From contig JBHGBD010000015.1 in NCBI GenBank assembly GCA_041946825.1, positions 39,032 through 103,031 of the forward strand: a stretch of DNA of 64,000 nt, read 5' to 3'. Every line of letters starts with the position of its first letter. Position 1 is the first letter of the stretch. A model generated the notes under the pieces. The model did not search any database. It saw only the letters and a list, made by a program, of their open reading frames with translations, and was not told the origin of the DNA. The position numbers were made by a program, and so were the translations under genes. Source of the stretch: CAZTHM01 sp041946825 (lineage in GTDB: Bacteria > Acidobacteriota > Terriglobia > UBA7540). Shown here in pieces: positions 42,972 through 51,810 of the stretch.

Positions 42972-44969
42972 ATGCAAAATCCCTTCGCCTGGCTTTTTCG
43001 GAAAGTCTTTAGAAGGTTCTGTACTTTCCCCGCCCCGCCAAAGCCATCGCTTTCCCGTGACCAGGTTCGCGAGTTGCTGATCGAGGTGCTGGAGGACCCC
43101 GCCTTGGCACGTCTGATGGTGAGGCGACTGGCACTGCCTGCCTTTCCCATGCAGGGCGGCGTGATGACCGCGGCAGCCGACGTCACCTCCGGAAACTTTG
43201 GAGCGAACTACTCGGATGGCGGCGACTACAATTTTGCCGGTGGGGGCAGGGTCGGCGTCGGGACGGCGAGTCCCGCCTTCCCGTTACACGTCGTCAGCTC
43301 CGGGATCAGCGATGTCCGCTCCGAAGCTCCCAATTATGCCAAGCACTCCTGGAAAGTTACCAATGGCGGAACCGACCAAAAAGCCTGGCAGCTTTATGCG
43401 GATGCGATCTCGAACGCTCTTTTCCTTGGGGCCCTAAACGACGCCGAAGATGCCCAAACCGCGGCGCTGCACATCAAGCGTGGGACCGGAACAGCCATCA
43501 GCAGCGTGAATTTTCCCAGCGGCAACGTCGGCATAGGGACGGCTTCGCCCGGCCACAAGCTCGACGTGGCGGGAAGCGGCGGGTATAACCAGAGCATCTA
43601 TTCCCACGCGAGCGACGGCGGGCTGACTCGCTTCGGGCTGCAGAATACCAGCCGGCATTGGACTATCAGCAACTACGGCACAACGGTAAGCCCGAATGGG
43701 ATTTTTGCCATCGCCGACGAGACCGCAGGCAACGTCCGCCTGGCCATCGACACCTCCGGCAACGTCGGTGTCGGGACGACCTCCCCGCTTGTGAAACTCG
43801 ACGCGCGCGGAGCGAACGCCAAAGCCACAGCCGCGTCATTCGAGAACATCATCCAGGCCGCAAGCAACGATTCGTCGAACCCGCTTACACTGCGAGCGGG
43901 AATCAAAACGGATTCGACCGCCGGCAATCGCTACGGAGCGGTCGAGGTTGACGACGCGGGCACGAAACGCCCGCTTGCCTTGCAGCCCTCCGGCGGCAAC
44001 GTCGGCATCGGCAGGACCGACCCCCAAGCTCCGCTGCACGTTAAAGGCGGGGATATCATGATTGAGCCGCACCCCACCGCAGGAGGAGGGCTGGCGTTTC
44101 TGGCGCCGGGTGGAACGAGCGCCCGTAACGTAATTTACAAAGACTCCGCAGACTTCACGGTTCTGCGCAATTGGAGCCAAGTTTATACAAACATGCGGAT
44201 CTGGGCACCAACCGGCGCTGTGCTGAACGACCGCGAAGCTACCCTGGCATTGGTGAGAGGGGACAACGAGGAAGAGTTCATGGACTTTTACAACAACGGG
44301 TACTCCGAGGAGACCCAATATGGCATTCGAATCCAGAAGCGGATCCCGCAGGGCCAGCCGATAGACGCAGCAAAATACCGCGATTTTGTCATCGACCAAG
44401 CTGACGGTCCAGCCCTAGCCGACAGGACATTCATCCTGGTGGTGCGCCCGACCCGGAAAGTCGGGATCGGGACGCGGGATACTCCGGCCAAACTGTCGGT
44501 CAAGGGCGAATCTTTCACGGCAAGCGGGACGGTCTCCGCCAGTGGGACCAGCGTGTCAGGGACGAACACGCTCTTCAAACAGGAAGTGGACCCAGGCGAT
44601 AGGGTTACCATTTCTGGGCAGACCCGAACCGTTACCAGTGTGAGCTCCGAGACATCTCTGACCGTTGATAGCGCTTTCTCGGGCTCGCCGTCCGGATCGA
44701 TGATAGTGATCAACCAACTATTGCGAGTCGACGATTCTTCAGGGAACGTCAGGGTATTCGTGACCGACCAAGGAAACGTCGGGATCGGCACCGGGAGCCC
44801 GGCTACGTCAGCCTTGCTCGACCTTTCCTCTAACACTGGTGCACTAATCGTGCCCCGGATGACTACAACGCAGCGAGACGCAATGACAGCGGTAAATGGG
44901 ATGATCATATACAACACCACCGTAAACCAGATGCAGGGGTACATAAATGATGCGTGGGCGGCATTGTGA
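42972..44969 (+). CDS. Tail-fibre-like protein with GNVGIGT repeats
   Basis: The start at ATG 42972 is supported by GGAGG nine bases upstream. The 665-residue protein has a basic N-terminus and a helical segment (SRDQVRELLIEVLEDPALAR). At least six repeats of the form GNVGIGTxSPxxxLdV follow, spread over about residues 95-640 (for example GNVGIGTASPGHKLDVAGSG). It ends with GALIVPRMTTTQRDAM and NGMIIYNTTVNQMQGYIND, the classic tail-fibre C-terminal motif. No phage genes surround it, so it is probably a surface or secreted repeat protein. No signal peptide is evident. It overlaps the next gene by 23 bases. Confidence 0.8.
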   Translation: MQNPFAWLFRKVFRRFCTFPAPPKPSLSRDQVRELLIEVLEDPALARLMVRRLALPAFPMQGGVMTAAADVTSGNFGANYSDGGDYNFAGGGRVGVGTASPAFPLHVVSSGISDVRSEAPNYAKHSWKVTNGGTDQKAWQLYADAISNALFLGALNDAEDAQTAALHIKRGTGTAISSVNFPSGNVGIGTASPGHKLDVAGSGGYNQSIYSHASDGGLTRFGLQNTSRHWTISNYGTTVSPNGIFAIADETAGNVRLAIDTSGNVGVGTTSPLVKLDARGANAKATAASFENIIQAASNDSSNPLTLRAGIKTDSTAGNRYGAVEVDDAGTKRPLALQPSGGNVGIGRTDPQAPLHVKGGDIMIEPHPTAGGGLAFLAPGGTSARNVIYKDSADFTVLRNWSQVYTNMRIWAPTGAVLNDREATLALVRGDNEEEFMDFYNNGYSEETQYGIRIQKRIPQGQPIDAAKYRDFVIDQADGPALADRTFILVVRPTRKVGIGTRDTPAKLSVKGESFTASGTVSASGTSVSGTNTLFKQEVDPGDRVTISGQTRTVTSVSSETSLTVDSAFSGSPSGSMIVINQLLRVDDSSGNVRVFVTDQGNVGIGTGSPATSALLDLSSNTGALIVPRMTTTQRDAMTAVNGMIIYNTTVNQMQGYINDAWAAL

Positions 44970-46392
44970 CCAAGAACGATGGACAAAGAAGAGGGGGAGC
45001 GCACGCGAGGCGCGAGCTGCGACGACTAATGCCCTGAAGAAGATTCTGTGGGCGTGTTCACTGGGTGTGCTCCTCGCACTATCGTTGACTGTCGAGTCGT
45101 TTGCCCAAAGCGACGCATGGAGGAAGAGGGCTCCCATGCACGTAGCTCGGTCGAGGTTGGGCGCAGGGGTCGTTGATGGGATGCTCTATGGAATAGGCGG
45201 CTTTTACCGCCCTTCTGCTGGAATCCTGTCGACTGTGGAAGCTTATGACCCCAAAACAGATGCTTGGACACCCAGGTCCCCACTCCTCCACCAACGGCAG
45301 TGCATGGCTGTTGGGGCCATTGATGGGGTCGTGTACATTGCAGGCGGATCCATCGCTGGCAACGTCGATCGAGAGGTCGAGGCGTATGACCCGAAATCGG
45401 ACACTTGGATAGCCAAGGCTCCGATGCCCTTCCCGGCCTGCTTTCCGGCTGCCGCAGTCGTGGGCCAGATCCTCTATATCGTCGGAGGGGGCGGCCATAC
45501 GGGCCGCGAGGTGCAGGCGTACGACCCCAAGAGTGACCTCTGGACCGTAAAGGCTCCAATCCCGACACCGCGCTTCGGTGCGGCTGCCGGTGTGATCGAC
45601 GGGATTCTCTATGTTGTTGGAGGCGGGCCTTCACGGAACGAATTGGAAGCTTACGATCCCAAAACCGACAGCTGGACGGTCAAGGCGCCCATGCCAACGC
45701 CGCGGGCGTATTTGGCAGTCGGTGTTGTCGACGGCCTCCTTTATGCGATGGGCGGCGGCACGGGTCGTTTCGAGAATCAGGCTCTCAGCACTGTCGAATT
45801 ATATGACCCAAAGACCGACACATGGAAGTCTGGCCCTAGTATGCCGACGGCTCGCATGGAGCTGGCAGTGGGAATAGTGGCCGATGTTCTCTACGCGGTC
45901 GGGGGTGGCGATGTCAACGCGAGCCCGGCATTTCTCGCGGCCAACGAAGCGTTCAGTCCGTTCCTGTTTGTTGGTATTGACATTAAGCCGGGGGATGCGA
46001 CGAACACGATCAACCTCAAATCTGCCGGGACGGTGCCGGTGGCGATTCTGGGCTCGGCGACGTTCGATCCGCTGACGGTTGATCCGGCGACGGTGACTTT
46101 GGCGGGCGCGCCCGTGGCCACGAACCCCCGCGGCCGCGCCGTGACCGCTCAAGGTGACTTCAATCACGACGGTTACACCGACTTGCTCCTTCACTTCCGC
46201 ACGCAGGACTTGACAGCGTTGTCCTCCGCGAAGGCGGGGGATCTGACTGAAATCGTGCTTTACGGCACAACCTACTCCGGCCAGCGCATTCGCGGCGCGG
46301 ATTCGGTGCGCGTGGTTCGCATCGGCTCCATCCATCAGCCCCATGGTGCGGTCAGCAGGCCCAGGATCCGCCTCGTCTTGCCATCAGGGTGA
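44947..46392 (+). CDS. Exported Kelch beta-propeller protein
   Basis: Starting at ATG 44947, the 481-residue protein has a signal peptide (KILWACSLGVLLALSLTVES). Six Kelch units follow, recognisable by repeated EAYDPKTDAWT / LYDPKTDTWK ends and internal GG and DG turns (about residues 55-335), forming one beta-propeller. A C-terminal domain (VGIDIKPGDATNTINLKS, TVPVAILGSATFDPL) belongs to the calcium-loop, dockerin-adjacent type of extracellular domain. It overlaps the tail-fibre-like gene and is probably cotranscribed with it, suggesting a joint cell-surface function. Confidence 0.85.
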   Translation: MMRGRHCDQERWTKKRGSAREARAATTNALKKILWACSLGVLLALSLTVESFAQSDAWRKRAPMHVARSRLGAGVVDGMLYGIGGFYRPSAGILSTVEAYDPKTDAWTPRSPLLHQRQCMAVGAIDGVVYIAGGSIAGNVDREVEAYDPKSDTWIAKAPMPFPACFPAAAVVGQILYIVGGGGHTGREVQAYDPKSDLWTVKAPIPTPRFGAAAGVIDGILYVVGGGPSRNELEAYDPKTDSWTVKAPMPTPRAYLAVGVVDGLLYAMGGGTGRFENQALSTVELYDPKTDTWKSGPSMPTARMELAVGIVADVLYAVGGGDVNASPAFLAANEAFSPFLFVGIDIKPGDATNTINLKSAGTVPVAILGSATFDPLTVDPATVTLAGAPVATNPRGRAVTAQGDFNHDGYTDLLLHFRTQDLTALSSAKAGDLTEIVLYGTTYSGQRIRGADSVRVVRIGSIHQPHGAVSRPRIRLVLPSG

Positions 46393-46569
46393 AAGGATTC
46401 GCCCTCGAAAACAAGCCTGTACAGTCGAGGGGGCATTGGATTTGTCCCGCCCATCCGCCCCAACCCTCACAATTCTCTTGATATTGGGGTACCGAGTCTG
46501 ATATTGAAGAGAGGAAGGGGAAGGTGGTTCGCGTCCGTTAGCCCGCGCAACGAGGAGAAGGAGGCATCC

Positions 46570-47301
46570 ATGCACCACGCGTCTGTCAGGCGCGGCGCTT
46601 GTGTTGGACTTTGCTTGCTGCTTGTACTTCCCGCATTTACCCTTAGTGCTGCCAGCCGCTTAGCCCTGGGGACCATGCGGTCTGCCGGTCTGGTCTTGCT
46701 GGACGGCGAGGCGGTCCAGGGACAGTCGGTCGTCTACATGGGCGATCAGATCAAGACCCAGGGGGATGGGGCTTCGCTGTCGCTCCCGCAAGGCTCCCTG
46801 GCAGTCCTTGGACAAAACTCCCAGGCGGTCCTTGAGCGGTCGCACCCGGCCACGCTGATCGGGCTGGAAGCCGGAACACTGACCGTATCTTTCGCCAACC
46901 AAGAGGCGCTGCACGTTCGGGCCGACGGCCTCCGACTCTCACCGACTGGAACCTTCCCTGCCTTGGCTGAAGTCGCGATGAAAGGCGACGGTACTCTGAT
47001 CGTGGCTGTCCATCGCGGAAGAATCTCCATCGCCGAGCTGCGGGCCGAACCGGTTGTGTTGTCCGCCGGCCAGATCATCACCGTCAATCCCCGCGTCGCC
47101 CAAGCCCAAGGGAGCAAACCGATCGGGACCGGCGCCCATGGCAAAATGACGTTGGGTGAGAAGCTCCGGACATTCCACATTGGCAGCCTTTCGCACGGGG
47201 CATCCGTGGCGATTGTCGGTGGAGCGATAGCCGGGGCTACGGCCGCCTCCATCATAGTGCCTCTGACTGTGGGTGAGGAAAAGAGCCCGTTCGTTCCTTA
47301 A
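46570..47301 (+). CDS. Exported FecR-like protein
   Basis: ATG 46570 has AAGGAGG upstream. The 243-residue product has a signal peptide (CVGLCLLLVLPAFTLSA) and a beta-rich core (VVYMGDQIKTQGDGASLSLP, then AVLGQNSQAVLERS) matching the FecR domain (about residues 45-175). It then has a small, hydrophobic C-terminal segment (VAIVGGAIAGATAASIIVPL) that could be a membrane helix. The pattern is that of exported FecR-like proteins common in Acidobacteriota, not a classical anti-sigma regulator, and no sigma factor is adjacent. Confidence 0.7.
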   Translation: MHHASVRRGACVGLCLLLVLPAFTLSAASRLALGTMRSAGLVLLDGEAVQGQSVVYMGDQIKTQGDGASLSLPQGSLAVLGQNSQAVLERSHPATLIGLEAGTLTVSFANQEALHVRADGLRLSPTGTFPALAEVAMKGDGTLIVAVHRGRISIAELRAEPVVLSAGQIITVNPRVAQAQGSKPIGTGAHGKMTLGEKLRTFHIGSLSHGASVAIVGGAIAGATAASIIVPLTVGEEKSPFVP

Positions 47302-47968
47302 GGCGACTTCGCCGTTGTCTCGACCCACTAAGAAGCCGAAGGGTGAGGTTTCCCTGACCTTGGTCGTGCCGACCTCTCCTAAGAGAATATCGACTTGCGC
47401 CACCGATTGACCCAAGCAACGGACAAGTTGGCGGCCGGTCGGATTGCTTGGCCCGCTGACTTGATGACCCTGCAATATTCTGTATTCCCAAGTTCTAATT
47501 CCCAGAATCCGTAGAGCCGGGCGAACTGTCCATGCATGTTGGATTGCGCAGCATTTACCCCGACTCACTGAAAACCAAACAGTTATGTCACAATGGAACG
47601 AACAGAAAGGACAGGAGAGGTTTGGTATCACGCGTGCCTCTACCATAGCCGAGATGACGGTAGTCTGGATCCGCAAGGAGCCATAACTAGCGTCAGACTC
47701 AGAGTTTCGACCCAACACCCGACGCTTGGAGGGGGGAGAGCAGCTTCCCCCTCTATTTTTTTCCAGCCACAGTTTATTCCCAACCTATAGCCGCCGACGC
47801 CGACCGATCACGCCATAGCCCGATCACGACCGTGCCCCAGTCGCCGGCTGGATTTGTGGTTCGATTTGCCTTAGATCAAACTCCGGTGTAAGTCCGGACC
47901 TCTTCGTCTATACTACTCCCCGCAGCATTCAAACCGATTCATAGACTGAACGCCCGGGAGAAGAAATC
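47302..47968. other. 667-base intergenic region with a rho-independent terminator
   Basis: No gene is supported. The terminator at 47728-47762 lies about 430 bases after the FecR-like stop codon, so the transcript may have a long 3' region or include an unrecognised small RNA. A -10-like TATACT (47909-47914) precedes the oxidoreductase gene. Confidence 0.5.
47728..47762 (+). terminator. Rho-independent terminator
   Basis: GGGGGA and TTCCCCC form a GC-rich stem around GAGCAGC, followed by CTCTATTTTTTT. It is the clearest intrinsic terminator in the window. Confidence 0.75.
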
Positions 47969-49318
47969 ATGAGCCAGCTTACCAGGAGGGACTTCGCCAA
48001 GACCTTAGCCGCGGCGGGGGTCGGCACGGCGCTTGGCGCCGCCCGCGTGATGGGAGCAAACGAGCGCATCCGCGTCGGTTTCATCGGCTTGGGCAATCGC
48101 GGCGACCAGGTGCTCGACGGATTCCTGAAGCAGCCGGATTGCGAAATCGTCGCCATCTGCGATCTCTACCAGCCTTACCTCGACTTCGCTGCCAAGAAAA
48201 TCGGAAACAACCCCAAGCAGTTCAAGGACTACAGAAGAGTTATCGAGTTGAAGGATGTCGATGCCGCCGTCGTGGCGACGCCCGACCATTGGCACGCGAT
48301 TCAAACGATCGAGGCTTTCCAGGCGGGCAAGGATGTCTACGTTGAAAAGCCCCTTTCGCTTTGCGTCGCCGAGGGCCGCAAGATGGTCGAGGCGGCGAAG
48401 AAACTCAAGCGCGTCACACAGGTCGGAATCATGCGGCGCTCGTCGCCACAGTGCAAAGAAGCCGTCGACCTCATCCGCTCCGGCGAATTGGGAAAGATCA
48501 CCGTCATTCGCTCCTTCCACATTCAGAACGAATGGCCGAAAGGTATCGGCAACCCTCCCGACGAAGACCCACCCGCCGGCCTGAGTTGGGAAAACTGGCT
48601 CGGGCCCGCGCCCAAAGTCCGCTACAACCGGAATCGGGCCTTCTACCGTTTCCGCTGGTTCTACGATTACTCCGGCGGACAGGTCACCAACTTCGGCACG
48701 CACTATCTCGACTTCGCCCACTGGGCGCTCGGCCAGAACGCTCCGCTGGCTGTCACGGTGATGGGCGCAAAGCTTGCCATCGAAGACAACCGCGATATCC
48801 CCGACACGCTCGAAGCCATCTGGACGTATCCGGGTGGCACGCTCGTGACCTTCTCGCAATTCAACGCCAGCGACGCTCCCGCCGACCTGCGCAGCAGCAC
48901 CATGGAAATCCGCGGCACGAAAGGCACGCTCTACCTCACCTGGAACGGCTATGAGGTCGTGCCGGAAAACCTCACGGACAAGGCATTTCCCGCCCTCTCG
49001 CCGCTCGATCGCTCGCTCAGCCGCGAATACGCGTCGGGGAGAAAGCCCGTCATCCCGCCACGCAAATCCGAGGGCGAAGACGCGACGGCGCTGCACGCGC
49101 GCAATTTCCTCGACTGCATGCGCAGCCGCCAGAAATGCAACTGCGACATCGAGACGGGACATCGCAGCACTTCGACGACGCTCATCGCCAACATCGCCCA
49201 AAAGACGAAGTCGTACCTCGAATGGGACGCGAAGGCGGAGCGATTCACCAACAGCCCGGCAGCGAACAAGCTCCTGAACTACCAGTATCGCGCTCCCTAC
49301 AAGCTGCCCGAGGTTTGA
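47969..49318 (+). CDS. Tat-exported Gfo/Idh/MocA-family oxidoreductase
   Basis: The 449-residue protein has a twin-arginine signal (LTRRDFAKTLAAAGVGTALG) and an N-terminal Rossmann NAD(P)-binding domain with VGFIGLGNRGDQ and the YVEKPLSLCV motif (Gfo/Idh family EKP, residues about 128-132). The C-terminal substrate domain includes NFGTHYLDFAHWAL, with the conserved histidine. It oxidises or epimerises a sugar derivative in the periplasm. The next two genes encode a TIM-barrel sugar isomerase and an enolase-superfamily protein, both also Tat-exported. Confidence 0.92.
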   Translation: MSQLTRRDFAKTLAAAGVGTALGAARVMGANERIRVGFIGLGNRGDQVLDGFLKQPDCEIVAICDLYQPYLDFAAKKIGNNPKQFKDYRRVIELKDVDAAVVATPDHWHAIQTIEAFQAGKDVYVEKPLSLCVAEGRKMVEAAKKLKRVTQVGIMRRSSPQCKEAVDLIRSGELGKITVIRSFHIQNEWPKGIGNPPDEDPPAGLSWENWLGPAPKVRYNRNRAFYRFRWFYDYSGGQVTNFGTHYLDFAHWALGQNAPLAVTVMGAKLAIEDNRDIPDTLEAIWTYPGGTLVTFSQFNASDAPADLRSSTMEIRGTKGTLYLTWNGYEVVPENLTDKAFPALSPLDRSLSREYASGRKPVIPPRKSEGEDATALHARNFLDCMRSRQKCNCDIETGHRSTSTTLIANIAQKTKSYLEWDAKAERFTNSPAANKLLNYQYRAPYKLPEV

Positions 49319-49350
49319 TGTAGGGGCACGCCCCGGGCGTGCCCGTCGCC
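49319..49350. repeat. GTAGGGGCACGCC palindromic repeat after a stop codon
   Basis: GTAGGGGCACGCC and GGGCGTGCCC follow the oxidoreductase stop codon by one base. The left arm matches the GTAGGGGC arm of the palindrome at 17728-17755. Confidence 0.65.
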
Positions 49351-49367
49351 CGAACCAGGAGAATCTC

Positions 49368-50333
49368 ATGAGTCATCGTCATCCGTCCTCACCGCTCGCG
49401 CACCTCTCGCGTCGCGAATTTCTGGGCACGGCCACCGCAGCCCTGGCGGTGACCGGCGCACCATCCGAGAGCGCCGCCGCGCCCGGCGCCTATCGCGGCA
49501 AATTCTGCTTCTTCTCCAAAGCGCTGCAGACAATGGACTGGAAGCGGCTCGCCGCGGCCACCAAACAGATGGGCTTCGACGGCGTGGACCTCACGGTCCG
49601 CCAGGGCGGCCACGTCGCTCCCGAGCGCGCCGCCGAAGATCTGCCCAAGGCTGTCGCCACGCTTCGCGACGCGGGGCTCGAAGTCCCGATGGTAACGACC
49701 GCGCTCGTCTCCGCCTCAGACCCGACGGCGCGGCCCATTCTTTCCACGGCCGGGAAGCTTTCAATTCAATATTTTAAAACTGGATATTATTATTACGAGT
49801 ATAAAGACGTTCGTGCCGAGCAGCAGCGGGCCGGCAAGGAGCTGCGCGGCCTGGCGGAGCTGGCCAGGCAGTCCGGCGTCCAACTTGGATACCACAACCA
49901 TTCCGAGTATATCGGCGGGCCGGTGTGGGATTTCGCCCCCGTCATCGAATCGCTCGACCCCAAGTGGGCCGGCTACTATTTCGATCCCTGCCACGCCACC
50001 GCCGAGGGCGGCCTGGCGGGATGGAAGTCCGCCTTGTGCTTCGCCGGGCCGCGCGTCAAAATGGTGGCGGTCAAGGATTTTACGTGGAAGAAAACTCCCA
50101 AAGGCTGGCATGTTGACATTTGCCCGCTGGGCCAGGGTATGGTCGACCTCGCGGAATTCGCGCGACTCCTGGCCAAGGCCGACTTCCAGGGGCCAATTTC
50201 CCTGCACATCGAATACGAACCTGAGGAGATGCCCGCCTCGGAACGCGAGCCCAAAACGATTGCCGACACAGCGCGCGACTTGGCACTTCTAAAGGCGCGA
50301 GTGAAGGAAGCATATGACACCAGTGGCAAGTGA
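49368..50333 (+). CDS. Tat-exported TIM-barrel sugar isomerase/epimerase
   Basis: The 321-residue protein has a Tat signal (LSRREFLGTATAALAVTG) and the xylose-isomerase-like TIM-barrel fold: MGFDGVDLTVRQGGHVAPE early, YHNHSEYIGGPVWDFAPVIE in the middle and FDPCHATAEGGLAGWKSAL later, with metal-binding H/E/D residues in the usual places. A local AT-rich stretch encodes KTGYYYYEYKD, an aromatic segment also expected in relatives. Its last codons (DTSGK, stop) are encoded by a second AGTGGCAAGTGA repeat, and it overlaps the next gene by 20 bases. Confidence 0.88.
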   Translation: MSHRHPSSPLAHLSRREFLGTATAALAVTGAPSESAAAPGAYRGKFCFFSKALQTMDWKRLAAATKQMGFDGVDLTVRQGGHVAPERAAEDLPKAVATLRDAGLEVPMVTTALVSASDPTARPILSTAGKLSIQYFKTGYYYYEYKDVRAEQQRAGKELRGLAELARQSGVQLGYHNHSEYIGGPVWDFAPVIESLDPKWAGYYFDPCHATAEGGLAGWKSALCFAGPRVKMVAVKDFTWKKTPKGWHVDICPLGQGMVDLAEFARLLAKADFQGPISLHIEYEPEEMPASEREPKTIADTARDLALLKARVKEAYDTSGK

Positions 50334-51810
50334 GGAGTGGCAAGTGACAAGCAGAAGGCGTTGCTCCCGGAGAAAGTTCTTAGGCGTCGCCACATCTTCA
50401 CTTCTCGCTTCCCTTCCCACGGCGAGCGCAAAGGCCGCACCGTTTGTCCTCACCGGGCCCGCGAAAAAGGCTATTCGCATCGAAGAGGTCACTTACGGCT
50501 ACGAGGATTTCCTCTACCGCACGCCCATCAAGTTCGGCGGTGTCGCGGTCGGCCGGGTGACCTTGCTGAACGTGGATTGCGTCGTGCGCACCGCCGACGG
50601 GAAGACCGCCAAGGGTTTCGGCTCCATGCCGCTCGGCAACGTCTGGTCGTTTCCGTCGCGGGTCATGAGCTACGACGCGACACTCAACGCCATGAAGGCG
50701 CTCGCCGGGCAAATCTCCAAGCTCACCGCCAGCTATAAAGAGTCCGGCCATCCCATCGACATCAACGCCGCGCTCGAACCCGCCTACCTCCAAGCCGCGG
50801 CGGAAGTTTCGAAAAAGTTGAACCTTGCCGAGCCGATTCCCAAGCTCTGCATGCTGGTCACCATGAGCCCCTTCGACGCCGCCCTCCACGACGCCTACGG
50901 CAAAGCGCACGGGCTCAATTGCTATCACACTTACGGCCGCGAGTTTATGACGCGCGACCTTGGCCATTTCCTAACCCCCGAGTTCAAGGGTGAATATCTC
51001 GATCGCTACGTTTCCGAGCAGCCCAAGCCGCGCATGCCGCTTTATCACCTGATCGGCGCGCTCGACCCCATCACCGACGCCGACATCAAAAAGCGCATCA
51101 ACGACGGTCTGCCCGAGACGCTGCCCGAGTGGATTAACTACAACGGGCTGACGCATCTCAAGATCAAGCTGAATGGCGACGACCTCGCCTGGGACGTCGA
51201 GCGCGTCGTGCGCATCGACCGCACCGCCGCCGAGACTCAGCAGAAACGGGGCGTCAGCCAGTGGGTCTATTCGCTCGATTTCAACGAGCGCTGCGCCAAC
51301 GTCGGCTACTTGCTCGACTTCCTCCACCAGGTCAAGGAGAAGACTCCCGCCGGCTACGACCGCATTCAGTACATCGAGCAGCCCACGGCGCGCGACTTGA
51401 AGACCCATCGCGCCAACGTCATGCATGAAGCCGCCAAGCTCCGACCTATCGTTATCGACGAGTCGCTCACCGACCTCGAAAACCTGCTCTTGGCGCGCGA
51501 GATGGGTTATTCGGGCGTCGCTCTCAAGGCCTGTAAAGGCCAGTCGCAGGCGCTCTTGATGGCCGCCGCCGCGCAGAAGTACGGGATGTTCCGTTGCGTC
51601 CAGGACCTGACCTGCCCCGGCGCTTCGCTCATCCACTCCGCCGGGCTCGCCGCGCATGTCCCCGGAGTCGCTGCCATCGAGGCCAACGCGCGCCAGTATG
51701 TCCCCGCCGCCAACAAGGCTTGGGAAGCCAAATTCCCGGGCATCTTCCGCATTTCCGACGGGACGATGGATACGTCCGAATTGACCGGGCGCGGCCTGGG
51801 CGCCGTCTAG
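50314..51810 (+). CDS. Tat-exported enolase-superfamily enzyme
   Basis: The 498-residue protein has a Tat-type signal (CSRRKFLGVATSSLLASL) and a mandelate-racemase/enolase-like barrel: LKIKLNGDD (catalytic-type lysines), SLDFNE, YIEQPT and PIVIDESL supply the metal ligands D, E and D. This fits a sugar-acid or related dehydratase/racemase. The 5' end overlaps the previous gene and the AGTGGCAAGTGA repeat encodes SEEWQVTS in its N-terminus. Together with its neighbours it probably forms a periplasmic sugar-processing pathway. Confidence 0.87.
   Translation: MTPVASEEWQVTSRRRCSRRKFLGVATSSLLASLPTASAKAAPFVLTGPAKKAIRIEEVTYGYEDFLYRTPIKFGGVAVGRVTLLNVDCVVRTADGKTAKGFGSMPLGNVWSFPSRVMSYDATLNAMKALAGQISKLTASYKESGHPIDINAALEPAYLQAAAEVSKKLNLAEPIPKLCMLVTMSPFDAALHDAYGKAHGLNCYHTYGREFMTRDLGHFLTPEFKGEYLDRYVSEQPKPRMPLYHLIGALDPITDADIKKRINDGLPETLPEWINYNGLTHLKIKLNGDDLAWDVERVVRIDRTAAETQQKRGVSQWVYSLDFNERCANVGYLLDFLHQVKEKTPAGYDRIQYIEQPTARDLKTHRANVMHEAAKLRPIVIDESLTDLENLLLAREMGYSGVALKACKGQSQALLMAAAAQKYGMFRCVQDLTCPGASLIHSAGLAAHVPGVAAIEANARQYVPAANKAWEAKFPGIFRISDGTMDTSELTGRGLGAV
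50321..50350. repeat. AGTGGCAAGTGA-type repeat at overlapping gene ends (copy 2)
   Basis: CAGTGGCAAGTGA, GGAGTGGCAAGTGA and a partial third unit occur in tandem. The first supplies the TIM-barrel stop codon; the array also encodes part of the N-terminus of the next gene. Confidence 0.8.

Noticed and set aside
42972..44969. Prophage, because of the tail-fibre-like protein
   Set aside because: No capsid, terminase, portal, lysis or integrase genes are nearby; the neighbours are ordinary chromosomal genes.
46939..47718. A 259-residue open frame on the minus strand
   Set aside because: It runs antisense through the well-supported FecR-like gene and the following intergenic region; no ribosome site or domain is visible.
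47593..47790. A 65-residue frame before the oxidoreductase gene
   Set aside because: A rho-independent terminator lies inside it and the product has no recognisable features.
49750..49815. AT-rich patch inside the TIM-barrel gene as a sign of insertion
   Set aside because: It is in frame and encodes a tyrosine-rich segment (KTGYYYYEYKD) plausible for this family; no repeat boundaries are seen.
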